Below are positions 1 to 11,447 of a stretch of DNA of 64,000 bases, in pieces. The DNA comes from Amborella trichopoda. Its lineage: Eukaryota; Streptophyta; Magnoliopsida; Amborellales; Amborellaceae. The notes under the pieces were generated by a model. It was not told the DNA's origin and did not search any database. It worked only from the letters and a program-made list of their open reading frames with translations. The stretch lies in the NCBI RefSeq assembly GCF_000471905.2, contig NW_006499801.1, forward strand, positions 5,283,166 through 5,347,165, in the 5' to 3' direction. A program made the position numbers and the translations under genes. Numbering within the stretch: the stretch's first letter is position 1; each line of letters opens with the position of its first letter.

Positions 1-220
1 TTTTGGTTATTTTTATGTAAATAAATTTTTTTTATATTTTTATTGGGTGTGTCTTGATGAGAAAAACACATATTTAAATTTCAAGTGATTTTGATTTGTA
101 AAAAAAAAATTAAAATTCAAACACGAAATGATATTATGACCGTCAGATCGACCCATATTCAATCTGGACCGTTGGGCTCATATATTCATATAAACTAGTG
201 AGGTTATCCCAGATTTTTCC
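1..220. mobile_element. Partial MITE, right half
   Basis: The first 220 bases match the right half of the element at 47889-48357: a T-rich centre, then a stretch meaning roughly 'cacgaaatg..gaccgtcagatcg..attcaatctggaccgttgggc', then 'actagtgaggttatcccag' and 'tttttcc'. The left half lies outside the window. This is a non-autonomous inverted-repeat DNA element, and no coding capacity is seen. Confidence 0.5.
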
Positions 221-589
221 AATAAGTATTATTATATTTGTTGATGGTTTGTAGCTTTTTCCAAAAGTGGCAGCACAGACGGTGCCTATGGTATGCCACT
301 TTCTTTAAGGGAATAGTGAAATAGGGAAAAAATAAGTTATAACTTTTCCCAATTTTACTGTTTTCAAACATGTGAAAACTATAGTACAGGAGAAAGTGTG
401 AGACTTTCGTATGTTTTTTCCGTTATCAAATGCCCCTCTTAGAAAGTGCAATTTTGTGCTTTTTCTTTTTTTAAAGCCGAGCCTTACATAAAAAATTTTC
501 TTTTTCCTATTAGTAATCATATTATTTTCCTAGGAATCAAGGTTAAGTGGTTAGTATTTGACTTCAGTAATGGAACATCACAAATTTAT

Positions 590-990
590 GGGTGCAGTTT
601 CCATACGGATGCATCCGTAGGTGAAGAGGTAAGGTGCACCTTCAAATTTTATCATGGTATATAATTTTGATGTAAAATGTTCTTAGGAGTATCTCAAAAT
701 CTATTTTTATATCTAATTATAAAATTTTAAATTTCAAAAATGGTTAAAATTAAGTAGATCCATAAACATATGAAAATCTTGAAAAAGGACGGTGTAGATA
801 ATATGTTGCAAAATGCACTATTTTTGAAACTTAAAATCTTTTTTTTTTTTCAAAGCCATACATCTCGATGTCGAGATGATCAATCAAAGGGTTTTTCAAC
901 ATTAAAACTATCTTTTCCGATGGATTTTTGAGGGGCATCCATAGTTCTACATTATAAGGTAGCATCCTTATATGAACTTTTCCCCAAATT
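590..990 (-). repeat. Copy of dispersed MITE family A
   Basis: One of about eleven copies in the window of a roughly 300-400 bp non-coding repeat, here called family A. Landmarks in this copy, in reverse orientation, are 'aatgcactattt', 'catacatctcgatgtcgaga' and 'ccgatggatttttgaggggc'. Such spread, uniform length and lack of coding suggest a MITE, but clear terminal repeats and target duplications could not be defined. Confidence 0.5.
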
Positions 991-1067
991 TATTCCTATT
1001 AATGAACTACCATAGAAAGCACTAAAGCAGCCTCCTCTCTCAAAAAAATAGGTCCACATAAATGATA

Positions 1068-1176
1068 GTTGCCTAAGAACCGTCCACCTACATAAATACA
1101 ATTTAACCAAGGGAAAAGTGGCACTTTTATCGTTTTAGGTTGCCAAAGAACCGTCCACCTACATAAATACAATTAT
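1068..1176. repeat. Short tandem duplication
   Basis: The block 'aagaaccgtccacctacata' followed by 'aatacaatt' occurs twice, at about 1075 and 1148, separated by a short unique stretch. It is non-coding. Confidence 0.5.
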
Positions 1177-1228
1177 AATAACAGCCCTCATTTTTCTTTA
1201 CCTTTCCTTCTATTTTTTATAAATTGTT

Positions 1229-1483
1229 TCTAGCCCGGCTGGGCATGGCCTGGCCTTGAGAGTGCTAGGGCCAGGCATGGGCCAAGGATCTTTTCCCCAA
1301 TTATGGCTTGCCTTGTGCTAGGGCTAAAGCTCGGCCTGAAAGAACTCGGGCCGGGCCTGAGAGAGCTTGGGCCGAGCCTGAGCCTCTTTGGCCCAGCTAG
1401 GGCCTAGCCTGGGCTTGGGCCTCTCTGGTCTGGCCTTGGCCTTGGCCAGCCAACCTAGCCCAAGTCAAGCCCGTTGCCAACCC
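1229..1483. repeat. GC-rich, GGCC-rich non-autonomous element
   Basis: A 255-bp island rich in GGCC, GGGCC and CCTGG motifs inside AT-rich DNA. On the reverse strand it ends with 'ttagggttggcaacgggc', a terminus common in plant hAT-type non-autonomous elements. A related stretch is at 19781-20070, and a similar terminus lies near 62856. No target duplication is clear. Confidence 0.35.
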
Positions 1484-1489
1484 TAATAG

Positions 1490-1745
1490 GAAAATACTCT
1501 ATAAGGGTTGTTACCATCAAAGAACCCCAAAATAAATCATCAATACCTCAAGATGTATGCTGATGGGATAGTAGATTTCAAATCATAAAAATTGGTATAT
1601 CTTGTAACATATCATCTAGAATGTATATTTTAAAAAATGATGTGGATCTACTTTATCTATACCATTTTTAAAAAATGATATGGATCTACTTTATCTATAC
1701 ACATGGGTATGGGAGGGTCTTATAAGATCATTACTCTTCTCAAAA
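1490..1745 (+). repeat. Partial copy of MITE family A
   Basis: Plus-orientation partial copy, with 'cctcaagatgtatgctgatg' and 'tatatcttgtaacatatcat' followed by a duplicated 'atgatgtggatctactttat' block at about 1638 and 1675. It lies just downstream of the first exon of the minus-strand amidotransferase gene, so it would be in its first intron. Confidence 0.45.
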
Positions 1746-1879
1746 TTTTAAATTTTATAATTAAAGTATTTCGAAGTTGGAAAAGCTTCCAATAATGACT
1801 AAGAGTAATTTTGTCCTCCTTATAACAGTGGTTAAATGGCATCGCAGGGAGAGAGAGAGATAGTAATAGCAAGACGAAC

Positions 1880-2212
1880 CTGGTGGCCAAAGCATATACC
1901 TAGAATCTTCTTCTTCATATGGTGCAAATGTTTTAGGGCCTGGCAAAGTTGAAGGATCCATGGATCGTTGGCATGAGCATCAAATTGACTTCCTGTGACC
2001 ACAAAGCCTGAGTAGTCATCAATGCCATCCATGAAGGAGAAATCTCCATTAACCACCAGAAAGCTGTCCCATACTTCACCAGCCTCCTTTAGAAACCTTT
2101 CAAATATTAGGGTAATGGTTCCATAACGGCTGGTAAATTGTGGGTTTAGAACCCCAGTCACTAGCAAAGCAAATTTCCTAGGGCTTGGATCAAACATCCT
2201 TCCCACAACCAT
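1880..2212 (-). CDS. Gamma-glutamyl peptidase-like class I glutamine amidotransferase, exon 1 (partial)
   Basis: The minus-strand exon starts at ATG 2212 and ends at 1880 at a good donor (CAG|GTTCGT), phase 0, giving 111 residues. It shows the class I glutamine amidotransferase pattern of the plant GGP family: KFALLVTG near residue 13, WDSFLVVNGDF near 48, the GFVVTGSQFDAHANDPWI stretch near 69, and MKKKILGICFGHQ at the exon end. The Cys of GICFGHQ is the catalytic nucleophile of this fold, and the matching His/Glu pair would be in later exons. Known GGPs are cytosolic and remove gamma-glutamyl groups from glutathione conjugates in glucosinolate and camalexin synthesis in crucifers; the substrate here is unknown. 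No second exon is visible in bases 1-1879, so intron 1 must exceed 1.8 kb or the gene is a fragment. Confidence is high for the family and moderate that it is functional. Confidence 0.85.
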
Positions 2213-4492
2213 TGCAAACCCAAACTCCTTACTGATGTTGTAGAATTAGGTAAATGACTCTCTCTCTCTATCGGGGAGGGGGGGCATTTGGATTAATGTG
2301 GCCATGAAGATTTATAAGGTTGTCGCCCCACTCCTTAGTTATAGTGACCACATTGTGGTTTTCATTTTCACGATTAACATTATCTCATTAATACGTTTAA
2401 AAAGCTAACTCTTAATTTACTTGAATAAACGAGTAGGGTTATGCATAGATCACTTAATTAAAAAAAAAAAATGACCTTTATAAAAAAAGAGAGAGAGTAA
2501 GAAAATAAGGATGAGTTTCGATAATATAGACACCATTGTTGTATGGCCAGTTGTTAGTGGGGTCAACCAACTAAGCATGAATCAAATGAATTTAGGGCAT
2601 ATGGGGTCCACAGTTGGAAACTAATTATTTTGAAAGGTAAACTTTATATCTTTTTGCAAGGCGTAAACCATCCAATGGAAATGGTGGTCCTTTCAAAAAC
2701 ATAAAAAATAAAAATAATGGTTGAAATACTTCTTTCAAAAATTATTATTTTTAATTTTTAAAATTTATTTATTTTTATACTCCTTAAAAATTACGGCCAA
2801 AATCCATTTTAAAAAAAATTCTCAAGAGGGGCACATTTTTATATAAGAGTATGGAGACTCATACAAACCGTGTCCGTTTTGAAAATAACTACTAGGATTT
2901 TAATTTTATTATATTTTTATGGGTAATTTATCAAAATAACTATAAGAGATGAATTATTTAATACTATTGCAATTTGCCACAACTTGAATTCATGCCGAGG
3001 TATTTTTTATAAGTATTTTGAAATTAAATAAAATATTTGGTGAGAAGTTAAATTGCTAGTCTCTTGTGGATATTCTAATGAATTCCTCTAATTTTATTAG
3101 CATTGGTGGAATTCCATTATCATTAATCATATAATGGACTTGGTTTCAATGCGGCCAAACCCGCACATGTAGAAATACGGGCCTATTAGTAAATCTATTT
3201 TTGAGATGGATTTTAAGACTTAAATTTTAAAGACATGTAATTTCGAACATGGAGATCATGAATATGAAAAAAAAATCAAATTTAAAAACTAAAAATAATA
3301 ATTCTAGTAAGAAAATATTTGGACCGTTAGTTTCCATTGTTTGTAGATGGAACACCTACTTGCATCCATCTTTAAAATGGATGTTTTACACTTTTTGGGC
3401 CGCATAAGTGGAAATGCGGTTCAAACCGCATGAAACAATTTTCCTTATATGAATAGATATTGTAACTTCAACAATAGTTGTTATTGATAACTTCAATGAT
3501 TGCTGATATTGTAACTCCAATAAGGGCAATTCCGAATCTTAGACGTAGTTTGATAAATTTCCCATAAAATTGTATAATATCATAGCATGGATCATAAGGC
3601 TTACACAAAACATTATTTCTATTATATAGTGCTTTTATCGATCAATGTCATGCTTTTCTAAATTAAATATGGGACGAAATTTTGAACAGTCAAGAAGCAA
3701 CACAACTATAAGATAACTACTAACATGAGGATGTTGAAATAAATGAATGGTAACATAAAAAATAATAAAATTCCACTCCTATCGATCACAAGTGCATATT
3801 TACCCTAAATGCCCCTGGGAGAGCACACACCACACAAGGTGGCGGCGTAAGGCACCTGTGATTTTGTCAGCACGTTAACACCTGTCTTTGTCAACTCTTT
3901 GTCCTTCTGTCTCACATGCAAGCGGTGTTTTAAAGTGGACGTTTCTTCCTAGGTTTAGGGCTCTAGAAACGAGTCCCTCATAAAATCCTTTTCTTTAGAT
4001 AGATTATGGATCCAATTTTTAAGAAATATATCATATCAACACTCGGATTATCAAAATAATAAATTTGAAAAACTCGAAACAAAATTTTTAAAAATTCTAT
4101 GGAGACAATATTGAAACCACTCGTTTATGTCCATTTTAAATATTTTTTTTTTTAAAATCGACAACCCAAATCGGGAATTGTCGATTCAAATGAAGAACCG
4201 TTTCCTGCCTCGCTCCACCTCACCCCACCCCACAAAACAACAACCACAATTACCAAAAAAAAAAAAATCTTTTTTTTTTTTAAGCTTTTCTATATTTTTT
4301 TCTTAGATCTCCCTAAATCCCCACTCAAAAACCTTTATTTGAATTTTTTTTTATTTTAAATATTTTTTGGATTGTTACTTCGGACCGATCCAGGTCATAG
4401 GTTCAGTAGTCTGACATGGATCTGTGGAGTGGATGATCCTCCCCACCAATTTGGATTCTAAAACATTGTGTGCAACAATGTATAATTTGTTA
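2213..4492. other. Intergenic, upstream of the amidotransferase gene
   Basis: AT-rich DNA without a recognisable gene. It must hold the promoter of the minus-strand gene starting at 2212, but no convincing TATA box was fixed. It includes the candidate inverted-repeat element at 2931-3563. Confidence 0.4.
2931..3563. mobile_element. Candidate non-autonomous inverted-repeat element
   Basis: The ends pair as 'gggtaatttatcaaaata' at 2931 and the reverse complement of 'agtttgataaatttccc' ending at 3563. Inside are several 'aaatgcggttcaaaccgcat'-like palindromes (about 3148 and 3410). There are no coding features, and the target duplication is unclear. Confidence 0.4.
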
Positions 4493-4860
4493 AAAGGGTG
4501 AGGTTTGTATAAGGTGCCAACCTTAACAATCATGGTAAGGTGCACCTCAAAATCTCATTATAAGATGTATTCGAAACTTTTATGATCGCCCTAAAATACA
4601 TTTTTGACCCTTACTGTGAAATTGAAAGCTCAAAAAATATTGTAGATCTAACAAATCTATAAATACTTAAAGACCTTAATAAATGATGATTTAGAAAATG
4701 TGTTACAAGATGTACTATTATTAATACTTGAAATTCAATTTCTTTTTCATATTCATACATATCAAATTGGAGATGATCAATTGGAGGGTTTTCTAATGAC
4801 GAAACAACCTTTTATGATGAAGGTTAACACCTAAGATTAAAAATTTCCTTTGTTAAAAAG
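4493..4860 (-). repeat. Copy of MITE family A
   Basis: The stretch begins 'gggtgaggtttgtataaggt', a shared outer sequence also seen near 20785 and, as 'ggtgcggttta', near 36774. It contains 'tgtgttacaagatgtactat' and 'gagatgatcaattggagggt'. It is non-coding. Confidence 0.5.
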
Positions 4861-5899
4861 GGTTTTAATCATAGAGAAATTTATTAAATTACTCCTATGG
4901 ATGAAAAATTTAACATCACAGAAGGTGTGATTCGATAAGTTTATCAACCAATCATTGATGTGTTATTTGGTGGTTGCACGAAAATTAATCTAAAGAACGA
5001 CGGGCTATTTAAAATGGAAAAATATACAATAAGATCGTTTATTTTTAGCACAGTGAGGTCACAAATAATATTGATCATTAGATGTGAAATCAAACTACTA
5101 CATGTATATGGATGATTAGGCACAAAATATAAAATAATTTTTTTAGAATTATGTGATGTACCCAAGCTATCGAATTTCACATCCAATGGCTAAAAGTGAT
5201 TGTAACTTTTTTGTACTTAAAGTGAACGGTCTTATAATATATAATCCCATTTAAAATTATATCAAAGATGTTAAATAGTTGAACTTTCAAGCAGGAAAGA
5301 GGGATCATTATGAATTACTAATGTGGTAAAAGTTGTCGGCAGGCATTTTCTAGTTTTCTGGTTTCATGCCTACCAGAACATTTTATGCTCATGTGGAATA
5401 GAGCGCACAAACTCTCTGCACATTCATCTCATATATATAACGTTAAGAATCCATACAAAATAAGAAACTTCTTAAAGATATTACATATATCTCAAACCAA
5501 ATAGATATATCCAAGAGTTTTAATCTTTTTGGATTTATATTTCCTTTAAAAAACTTATCAATATCAATATTAATCCCACATAAAATGAGAATTCTATATG
5601 TAGGTCATTTTGGATAGCACCAAATTCAACCTGTGCGCCTGCCTACTTCTCAAATAGAAGAGTTCATGCATCTCTTTTTTGCAGGGTCTCAATTAATTCG
5701 ATGCAACAAAAGATAATATTACTAGAGAGGCTCTATTTGTTTTATTTTCATGGGATAGATAAGAAATGATACATTTGAATGGAATTATTCATATCATTTA
5801 GCAAGTAAAAATGTTTTACATGAAAAGGTGATGTAAGAGGAGTTTTTGGATGCGAAAACTTTAGAATTTCATAAAATTGTTAAAACAAGTGATAATTAA

Positions 5900-6310
5900 A
5901 GGAAAAAGTTTATATATATATAAGGTGTCAACTTTTTATATTGTAGTAAGGTGCACCAAAAAAATCCATTGGAAAGGTTTGTTTCGATGCTAATAAATCA
6001 TAAAATCAAGCACCTCAACCTCCAGATGTATGGGTATAGAAAAACAAAAAAAACAAAAAAAAATTTCAAGTCTTGAAAATAGTGCATCTTATAATGTATT
6101 ATCTAAGCCATCTATATTCAAATTTTTAAATATATATAGATCAAATCAATCTGGATCTTGTTTTAAAATTAAAATTTTTAGGGATAATAATAGATTTTCA
6201 TGCCATCGCAACGCTTTCCAACACCAAAATAGCAAAAATAGCAACTTTCGGCAGAATTTTGAAGTACACATTACTTCCATCATATAAGATTTACACCTTA
6301 CACAAACATC
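5900..6310 (+). repeat. Copy of MITE family A
   Basis: Plus orientation: 'gtaaggtgcacc', 'cctccagatgtatgggtata', 'gtgcatcttataatgtatta'. It is directly followed by a half copy of another MITE at 6325. Confidence 0.5.
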
Positions 6311-6324
6311 TCCCTTTCAGTAAA

Positions 6325-6560
6325 GGGAAAGGTTTCTATACTTCCCCTATAGCATAGAAGATCTATGCTTCCCCTATCAGCCAGCCGTCCAATTTTTTAT
6401 TAAGAGAGCCACTCACCGTTTGATCTTAGATCCGACGTCTCAAAGTATTTTATTTTTAGTTTTGTTTATACAAATCATATGAATATGAAATTTGGTATGT
6501 ACCATCTTCTCATTGGGATGAACCTATATAAAATATTAAAAATAATTTTTCAAGAAAATA
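6325..6560. mobile_element. Half copy of the 57-kb MITE
   Basis: 'gggaaaggtttctata', then 'agcatagaagatctatgctt' and 'gagccactcaccgtttgatc' match the terminal region of the complete element at 56886-57399. The copy stops where the tandem array at 6585 begins. Confidence 0.55.
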
Positions 6561-6584
6561 TAATGATCAAAATACAAATCCAAA

Positions 6585-7735
6585 GAAAAACAAAAAACAT
6601 TTTAAATTGTCATGCTAATGCCTATCAATGTCAAATCATGGACTATGAAAAAGAGGAACTGAGACCAACCATTTAAATCAAGTTATCTTCTGTCTCTCTC
6701 TCTCTTTCTCCTTATTGCCCATCAGCTTATTGAATAGATATGGCTTTAAAAGGAAATTATTGCCCATCAGCTTATTGAATAGATATGACTTTAAAAGGAA
6801 ATTACTTGAAAAATTAAAAATATATACTGGTTTGTTTTGGTATCAAAGAATGAAAATGAAAGCCTTATCAATAAGAGATAAGAGTTGTATTTGATACTAT
6901 TTGAAAAATCAGTGATCCGATACGAATCGGGCGATCCAGATCGGATATCGTCCACGCCATCCCAAATCCAAGGAAAAAACAAGATTCAACAGTCCGTACC
7001 ATTTTATTATTAAAAAAAAAAAATTAAATTGGCATGCTAATGCCTATTAGTGCCAAATCATGGACTATGAAAGAGAGGAACTGAGACCAACCATTTAAAT
7101 CAAGTCATCTTTTCTCTCTCTCTCTCTCTTTTTCTCCATTATTGCCCATCAGCTCCTTGAATAGAAATGGCTTTAACAGGAAATTACTTGAAAAATTAAA
7201 ATTATATGCTGGTTTGTTTTGGTACCAAAGAATGAAAATGAAAGCCTTATCAACAAGAGATAAGAGTTGTGTTTAGTACTGTTTGAAAAATTGACGATCC
7301 GATTCAGAATAGGGCGATTCGGATTGGGTATCGCCCAAGCCGTCTCTGATCCAAGGAAAAAACAGGATTCAACTCTCCCTACCATTTTATTATTGAAAAA
7401 CAAAAAACATTTACATTGTCATGTTGACACCTATCAGTATCAAATCATGGACTATAAAAGAGAGAAACTGAGACCAACCATTTAAATCAAGTCATTTTCT
7501 CTCTCCCTTTTTTTCTCCATCATTGCCCATCAGCTCCGTGAATAGAGATCGCTTTAAAAGGAAATTACTTGAAAAATTAAAATTACATATTGGTTTGTTT
7601 TGGTGTCAAAGAATTAAAATGAAAGCCTTATCAACAAGAGATAAGAGTTGTGTTTAGTACTATTTGAAAAATTGGCAATTCAATCTGGAATCGAGCAATC
7701 CGGATCGGGTATCGCCCAAGCCGTCCTAGATGTGG
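6585..7735. repeat. Three-unit tandem array, about 390-420 bp units
   Basis: Three head-to-tail units share the order 'catgctaatgcctat', 'caaatcatggactatgaaa', a CT microsatellite, 'attgcccatcagct', 'gaaaattaaaa', 'gaatgaaaatgaaagcctta', and a GC-richer 'gatccga..cgggcgatcc' end. The first landmark starts near 6611, 7032 and 7419, so the spacing is about 421 then 387. The first unit is longer because it holds an internal 45-bp tandem duplication (6714 and 6759). The short ORFs within it repeat with the unit and are not genes. Confidence 0.8.
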
Positions 7736-8207
7736 GACAAACGATTCCTTGCCAGTGATGTTGTTGCAACTAATTATATATGCATTTTTCATCTCACATC
7801 TATTTGATGTGGGACAATTCTCATAGCCCAACGCTGCTCTAAATTAAGGTGCTCTTTATTTTAAATGATGCCGATAATTTGTTCCAAATTATTTATGATG
7901 CTTGTATTAGGTAGGGATGGGTGGGTTCTATAAATAGATCTTTCTATCTTATATAAGGACCTCTATAAAATGAAATGGTCTATAATTCTTTTTAAGATTA
8001 AATTTATTTATTTATATTTAATATTTAATCCTTTTTAAGATTAATTATATTTATTTCTTTTTTATAATATACAAACATAAAGTACATATTACGTACATAT
8101 CGATTATAGTTTATGTTATTACGATTATACCAAATAGTTTCCGTTATTACAAAAGTGCCCGTTCTTTATCTTCCATAACACCATTTTAAAAAAAAGACAA
8201 GTTTGCC

Positions 8208-8350
8208 CTTTTTCAGATGTTCAACATCTGAAAATCTCATAAATTCGGATGTTGAACATCCACAATTAGCTGCAACTAAAACAATGTTTTTTCCTATTTT
8301 CGGATGTTCAACATCCTAATTTTTGGGATTTTTAGATGTTGAACATCTGA
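8208..8350. repeat. Nested inverted repeat of four short palindromes
   Basis: Four near-perfect 13-15 bp palindromes with the core GATGTT(C/G)AACATC lie at about 8213-8229, 8247-8261, 8302-8316 and 8334-8348. In addition, the pair at 8213-8261 is the imperfect reverse complement of the pair at 8302-8350, giving arms of about 49 bp around a 40-bp loop. Whether this is a transposon end or a regulatory dyad is unknown. Confidence 0.75.
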
Positions 8351-10025
8351 AAATCGTACGACTTTAACTTTGGCCAGTCTGTTTTCTGCATATTTGAACA
8401 TTGGCTCAGTGTTCTTTATCTGTGAGTTCTTTTGTGCGCCTATTTGATATCTCATTGGTAAATATTAGTAAATAGTTCATATATTTTGATTTGAAACAGT
8501 GTACGTCTTTGACAGACAACATTTCTTGGATTTTGAAGCCATTTCACGGAGTGAAGGTATGTGGGTCGATTTTTTATATTTGCCACCTGATTTTTTGTTA
8601 GGGCTTATACTCATGCATAGCAGTTATTTCTTGTGAATTTAGTATAGATTGAATTAATTTGTGGCTCCATTGTGATTGAATTAGATTTTTAAAATTTGTG
8701 GGTTTTGAGAACTTGGAATTTTGCTCTCTGTAGAACTTTAAATATTTTTAAAATTTGGGGGTTTATACTAGTGATTCAAGATATTCCACTGTTCTTGTAT
8801 TTGGTTTGTCCGGCAACTATTCCTTTTAAATCAAGGATCTGAAGTCTAAACTCCCCATCTGTTTCCCAAGCAGTAATTGTGCTAAAACTTGTCTCCCCCT
8901 CTCCATGTATCTTATGGTTACTTTCAAAGTTGATTGATTTTATTTTGATTCTTCCTCAAATGAAACAATGTTAATTGTATTTAGAATTTTGTAATTAACA
9001 TTTTGCTTTTTATCTTCTTTTTTCTTCTAGTTTTAGTACTAATATTAAAACAAAGGTTTTGTAAGAGGTTAGACTCAACTAGATTACCTTATATGACATG
9101 CACTACCTATTCTATTTCGTTTTTTTGTTTTTTGATCTTTTGATTCTGGATTCCTTGCTAAACTTGATATTATTGTGGCTCCTAATCTTTTGGGAAATTT
9201 TTTTTTCTAAACTTGATATTATTTGTAGAATTGTAAATATTTTTTTAATTTGGGGGTTTATACTCTTAATAGCACAAAATAATTGGGTCTATGCTTATTA
9301 GGTGTGTTTCTTGCAGATTGTGGTTTTGCTCGTGTTTTCTGTTATAATTTATGGGTTTTGCTCCTGTTTATAAGTAGCATGGTAGGTGACCATATCATTG
9401 TATTTAATCTATTGCTTGTATTATAAGTAACATTGTTCTCTGTTATTGCTTGACATTAAATTGAACTTTTTTTTTTGATGGAGTCGTTCATCTATCTATA
9501 AATCGAATTATTCAGTTTTTTATTGAACTGCTTGGTTTTTTAATGGTTTGGTTACTGAACTAATATGAATTCTTTTTTATTGATGGGATGATTTAGTTGC
9601 TTATGAAAGTTGGATTCTTATCTTTACAATGAAATGATTAGTTGCTTATCAATGTCGAATTATGTTGAAATGATTTAGTTACTCATTAAAGTTGAATTCT
9701 TTAGTTTTTAGATGATGATGATTAATTGGAAGGGGACTACTGTGTTTTTATTTGTTTATCCATCTAGGGTTTGGTTATTATTTAGCTGAGGTCCATTGAA
9801 TTGGATTCAATGTAGTGTTTCATGTGGTTTTGAATTTGTTACTGATAAAAGAAGTGGATGAAGATTGTGCATATCTAATTCATTAGAGTGTTTGTGTACT
9901 AGTTCTTCAAATAGAGATATCAAATTGGATTTAAGAACTAGATAGGGGACTGCTTTTTTGCTTTAGCTAATTATGAAAGTTGTTTAGTGGTTTTTGAATA
10001 ACTCTTTGAATTCTTCTTTCATTGA
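8351..10025. other. T-rich stretch, no gene recognised
   Basis: The plus strand is strongly T-rich with intron-like character and no supported reading frame. A possible donor (gaag|gtatgtggg) sits near 8557. No acceptor or coding exon could be linked to it, nor could further acyltransferase sequence be found upstream of the remnant at 10026. Confidence 0.4.
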
Positions 10026-10319
10026 TTGGGAGGGGCCGATGCACGGTTGAGCCAAGTGATGAGGCTCGTCAGAGGGGGGATCATGACTATAACAGGGAAG
10101 CTTCAGTTTTATGATTTGGATTTCGGATGGGAAAGAGCTAGGAGAGTGGAGTCTCTGTCTAGTTACAGGGATGGAGGGATGACCATAGCAGAAGCAAGAG
10201 ATGAAGAAGGTGGAGTTCAATTGTCTCTATCTCTACCTTCTTCTCAAATGGAGGGTTTTAGACCTCACTTCTTGAAGGTATTGATGAATAGATGTAGAAT
10301 GCAAAGTTTTGGTAAATAA
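10026..10319 (+). pseudogene. BAHD acyltransferase C-terminal remnant
   Basis: The frame (97 codons) matches the C-terminus of BAHD acyltransferases: MTITGKLQFYDLDFGWE, then ARRVESLSSYRDGGMTIAEARDEEGGVQLSLSLPSSQMEGF (given here as shared landmarks in order). The structural motif DFGWG, conserved in the family, reads DFGWE here (about 10122-10136). Family members are around 430-460 residues; only the last 75 or so survive. The catalytic HXXXD part is absent, an in-frame stop precedes the block at 10023, and no splice acceptor adjoins it. The pattern is closest to the anthocyanin/phenolic-glucoside acyltransferase group, by memory. It is a decayed fragment rather than an exon of a working gene. 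Confidence 0.75.
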
Positions 10320-10723
10320 CAAGTTATGCAAAGTTACTGATCAATAAAGGGAATGCAAAGTTAATATAAAGTTGGAATAGACAAGCATTTAAACGAAGTT
10401 TTCTCTTGAATATTTCATTGACAAAGCACTTTAAGTGAGATTTTTGCTAAACTAATCTAGCAAATACTAAGAGAACAGTTGATGTTTAACCATTGAGTGT
10501 AATGTCATCATAAGATTTTGCATGCACATCTTGTTTTCTCTGAGAAATTTGCGTGACCTCCCAACTTCATAAAACCTGATGCGTGCTTCTTCACTATATA
10601 AAAAATCAGGAATCATCTGATCCGAATCGAGATGGGTTGCCCCCATTCCAAAGGTCAGCAAACTGGAGAGTTGCAGGCAATTCGATCATTGCACTCGGGT
10701 GGGTCTCCAGTTTTTGACAATAT

Positions 10724-11160
10724 CTGTAGACACCCTTTTGTCCGATGATGTTCCCATTTAAAGCCCTGTTTTTGCCCAAGAAATGCATTTTTGGCCTTTT
10801 TATTAATCTTTGGCATATTTTGAGCCATTTTAGTCCCAAAAATTTATCCATTTTCGTTTTCTTTTTTTTTGCAAGATCTACGGCTGTACCTTTCAAATCA
10901 AGGCCATGTTCTTCCATAGCAAAAAATCAAAAATTGAGGGTTTTATAGATGTTGAACTGCGATATCTATTACAGTTTGAAAACAGCTCCACACTTTATGA
11001 ATGGATTCTTTTTCTTTTTCACAAGTCAAGAATTTCCCACTTTAAAAAATTTGAGCCAGCTCGCCCCAAATTGGTGGCCCAATTCGGGTCGCCAAGTGGA
11101 ATGCTCAACCCCACCAACTCCCATTTTAAAAACACTGGCCCCTACATTCACACACAACTT
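10724..11160. mobile_element. Possible LTR fragment (Ty3/gypsy-like)
   Basis: 'ctgtagacaccc' at 10729 resembles the start of LTRs of the plant Tat/Ogre group, and the following text lacks coding. The other end was not found. This is a weak call for an old fragment. Confidence 0.2.
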
Positions 11161-11447
11161 TTATAATTTGAGGGCTTGTTTGCATGCACTTGTTACCATT
11201 GATAATTCACTATTTTAATAAAGTTAATCCTGATAACTCATTGGAATGAAAGAAATAATTATGTGAAATAAGAACTACTGAATTGAACATAACAAGGCAT
11301 TTGGTGTTGTTTCTTTAACGACTCATATATACTTAAGAACAAAATATTATCCATTTGTAGATGGAGCTTCAATAGCAGCCGTCTAGAGGGAAATTGTGAG
11401 CATATCAAAAGAAAAGATAGGTGCAGAAACTCAACGAAAGTTGTTCT

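Noticed and set aside
10467-10917. Minus-strand ORFs of 64 and 103 codons
   Set aside because: There is no recognisable family and they lie across a possible LTR fragment.
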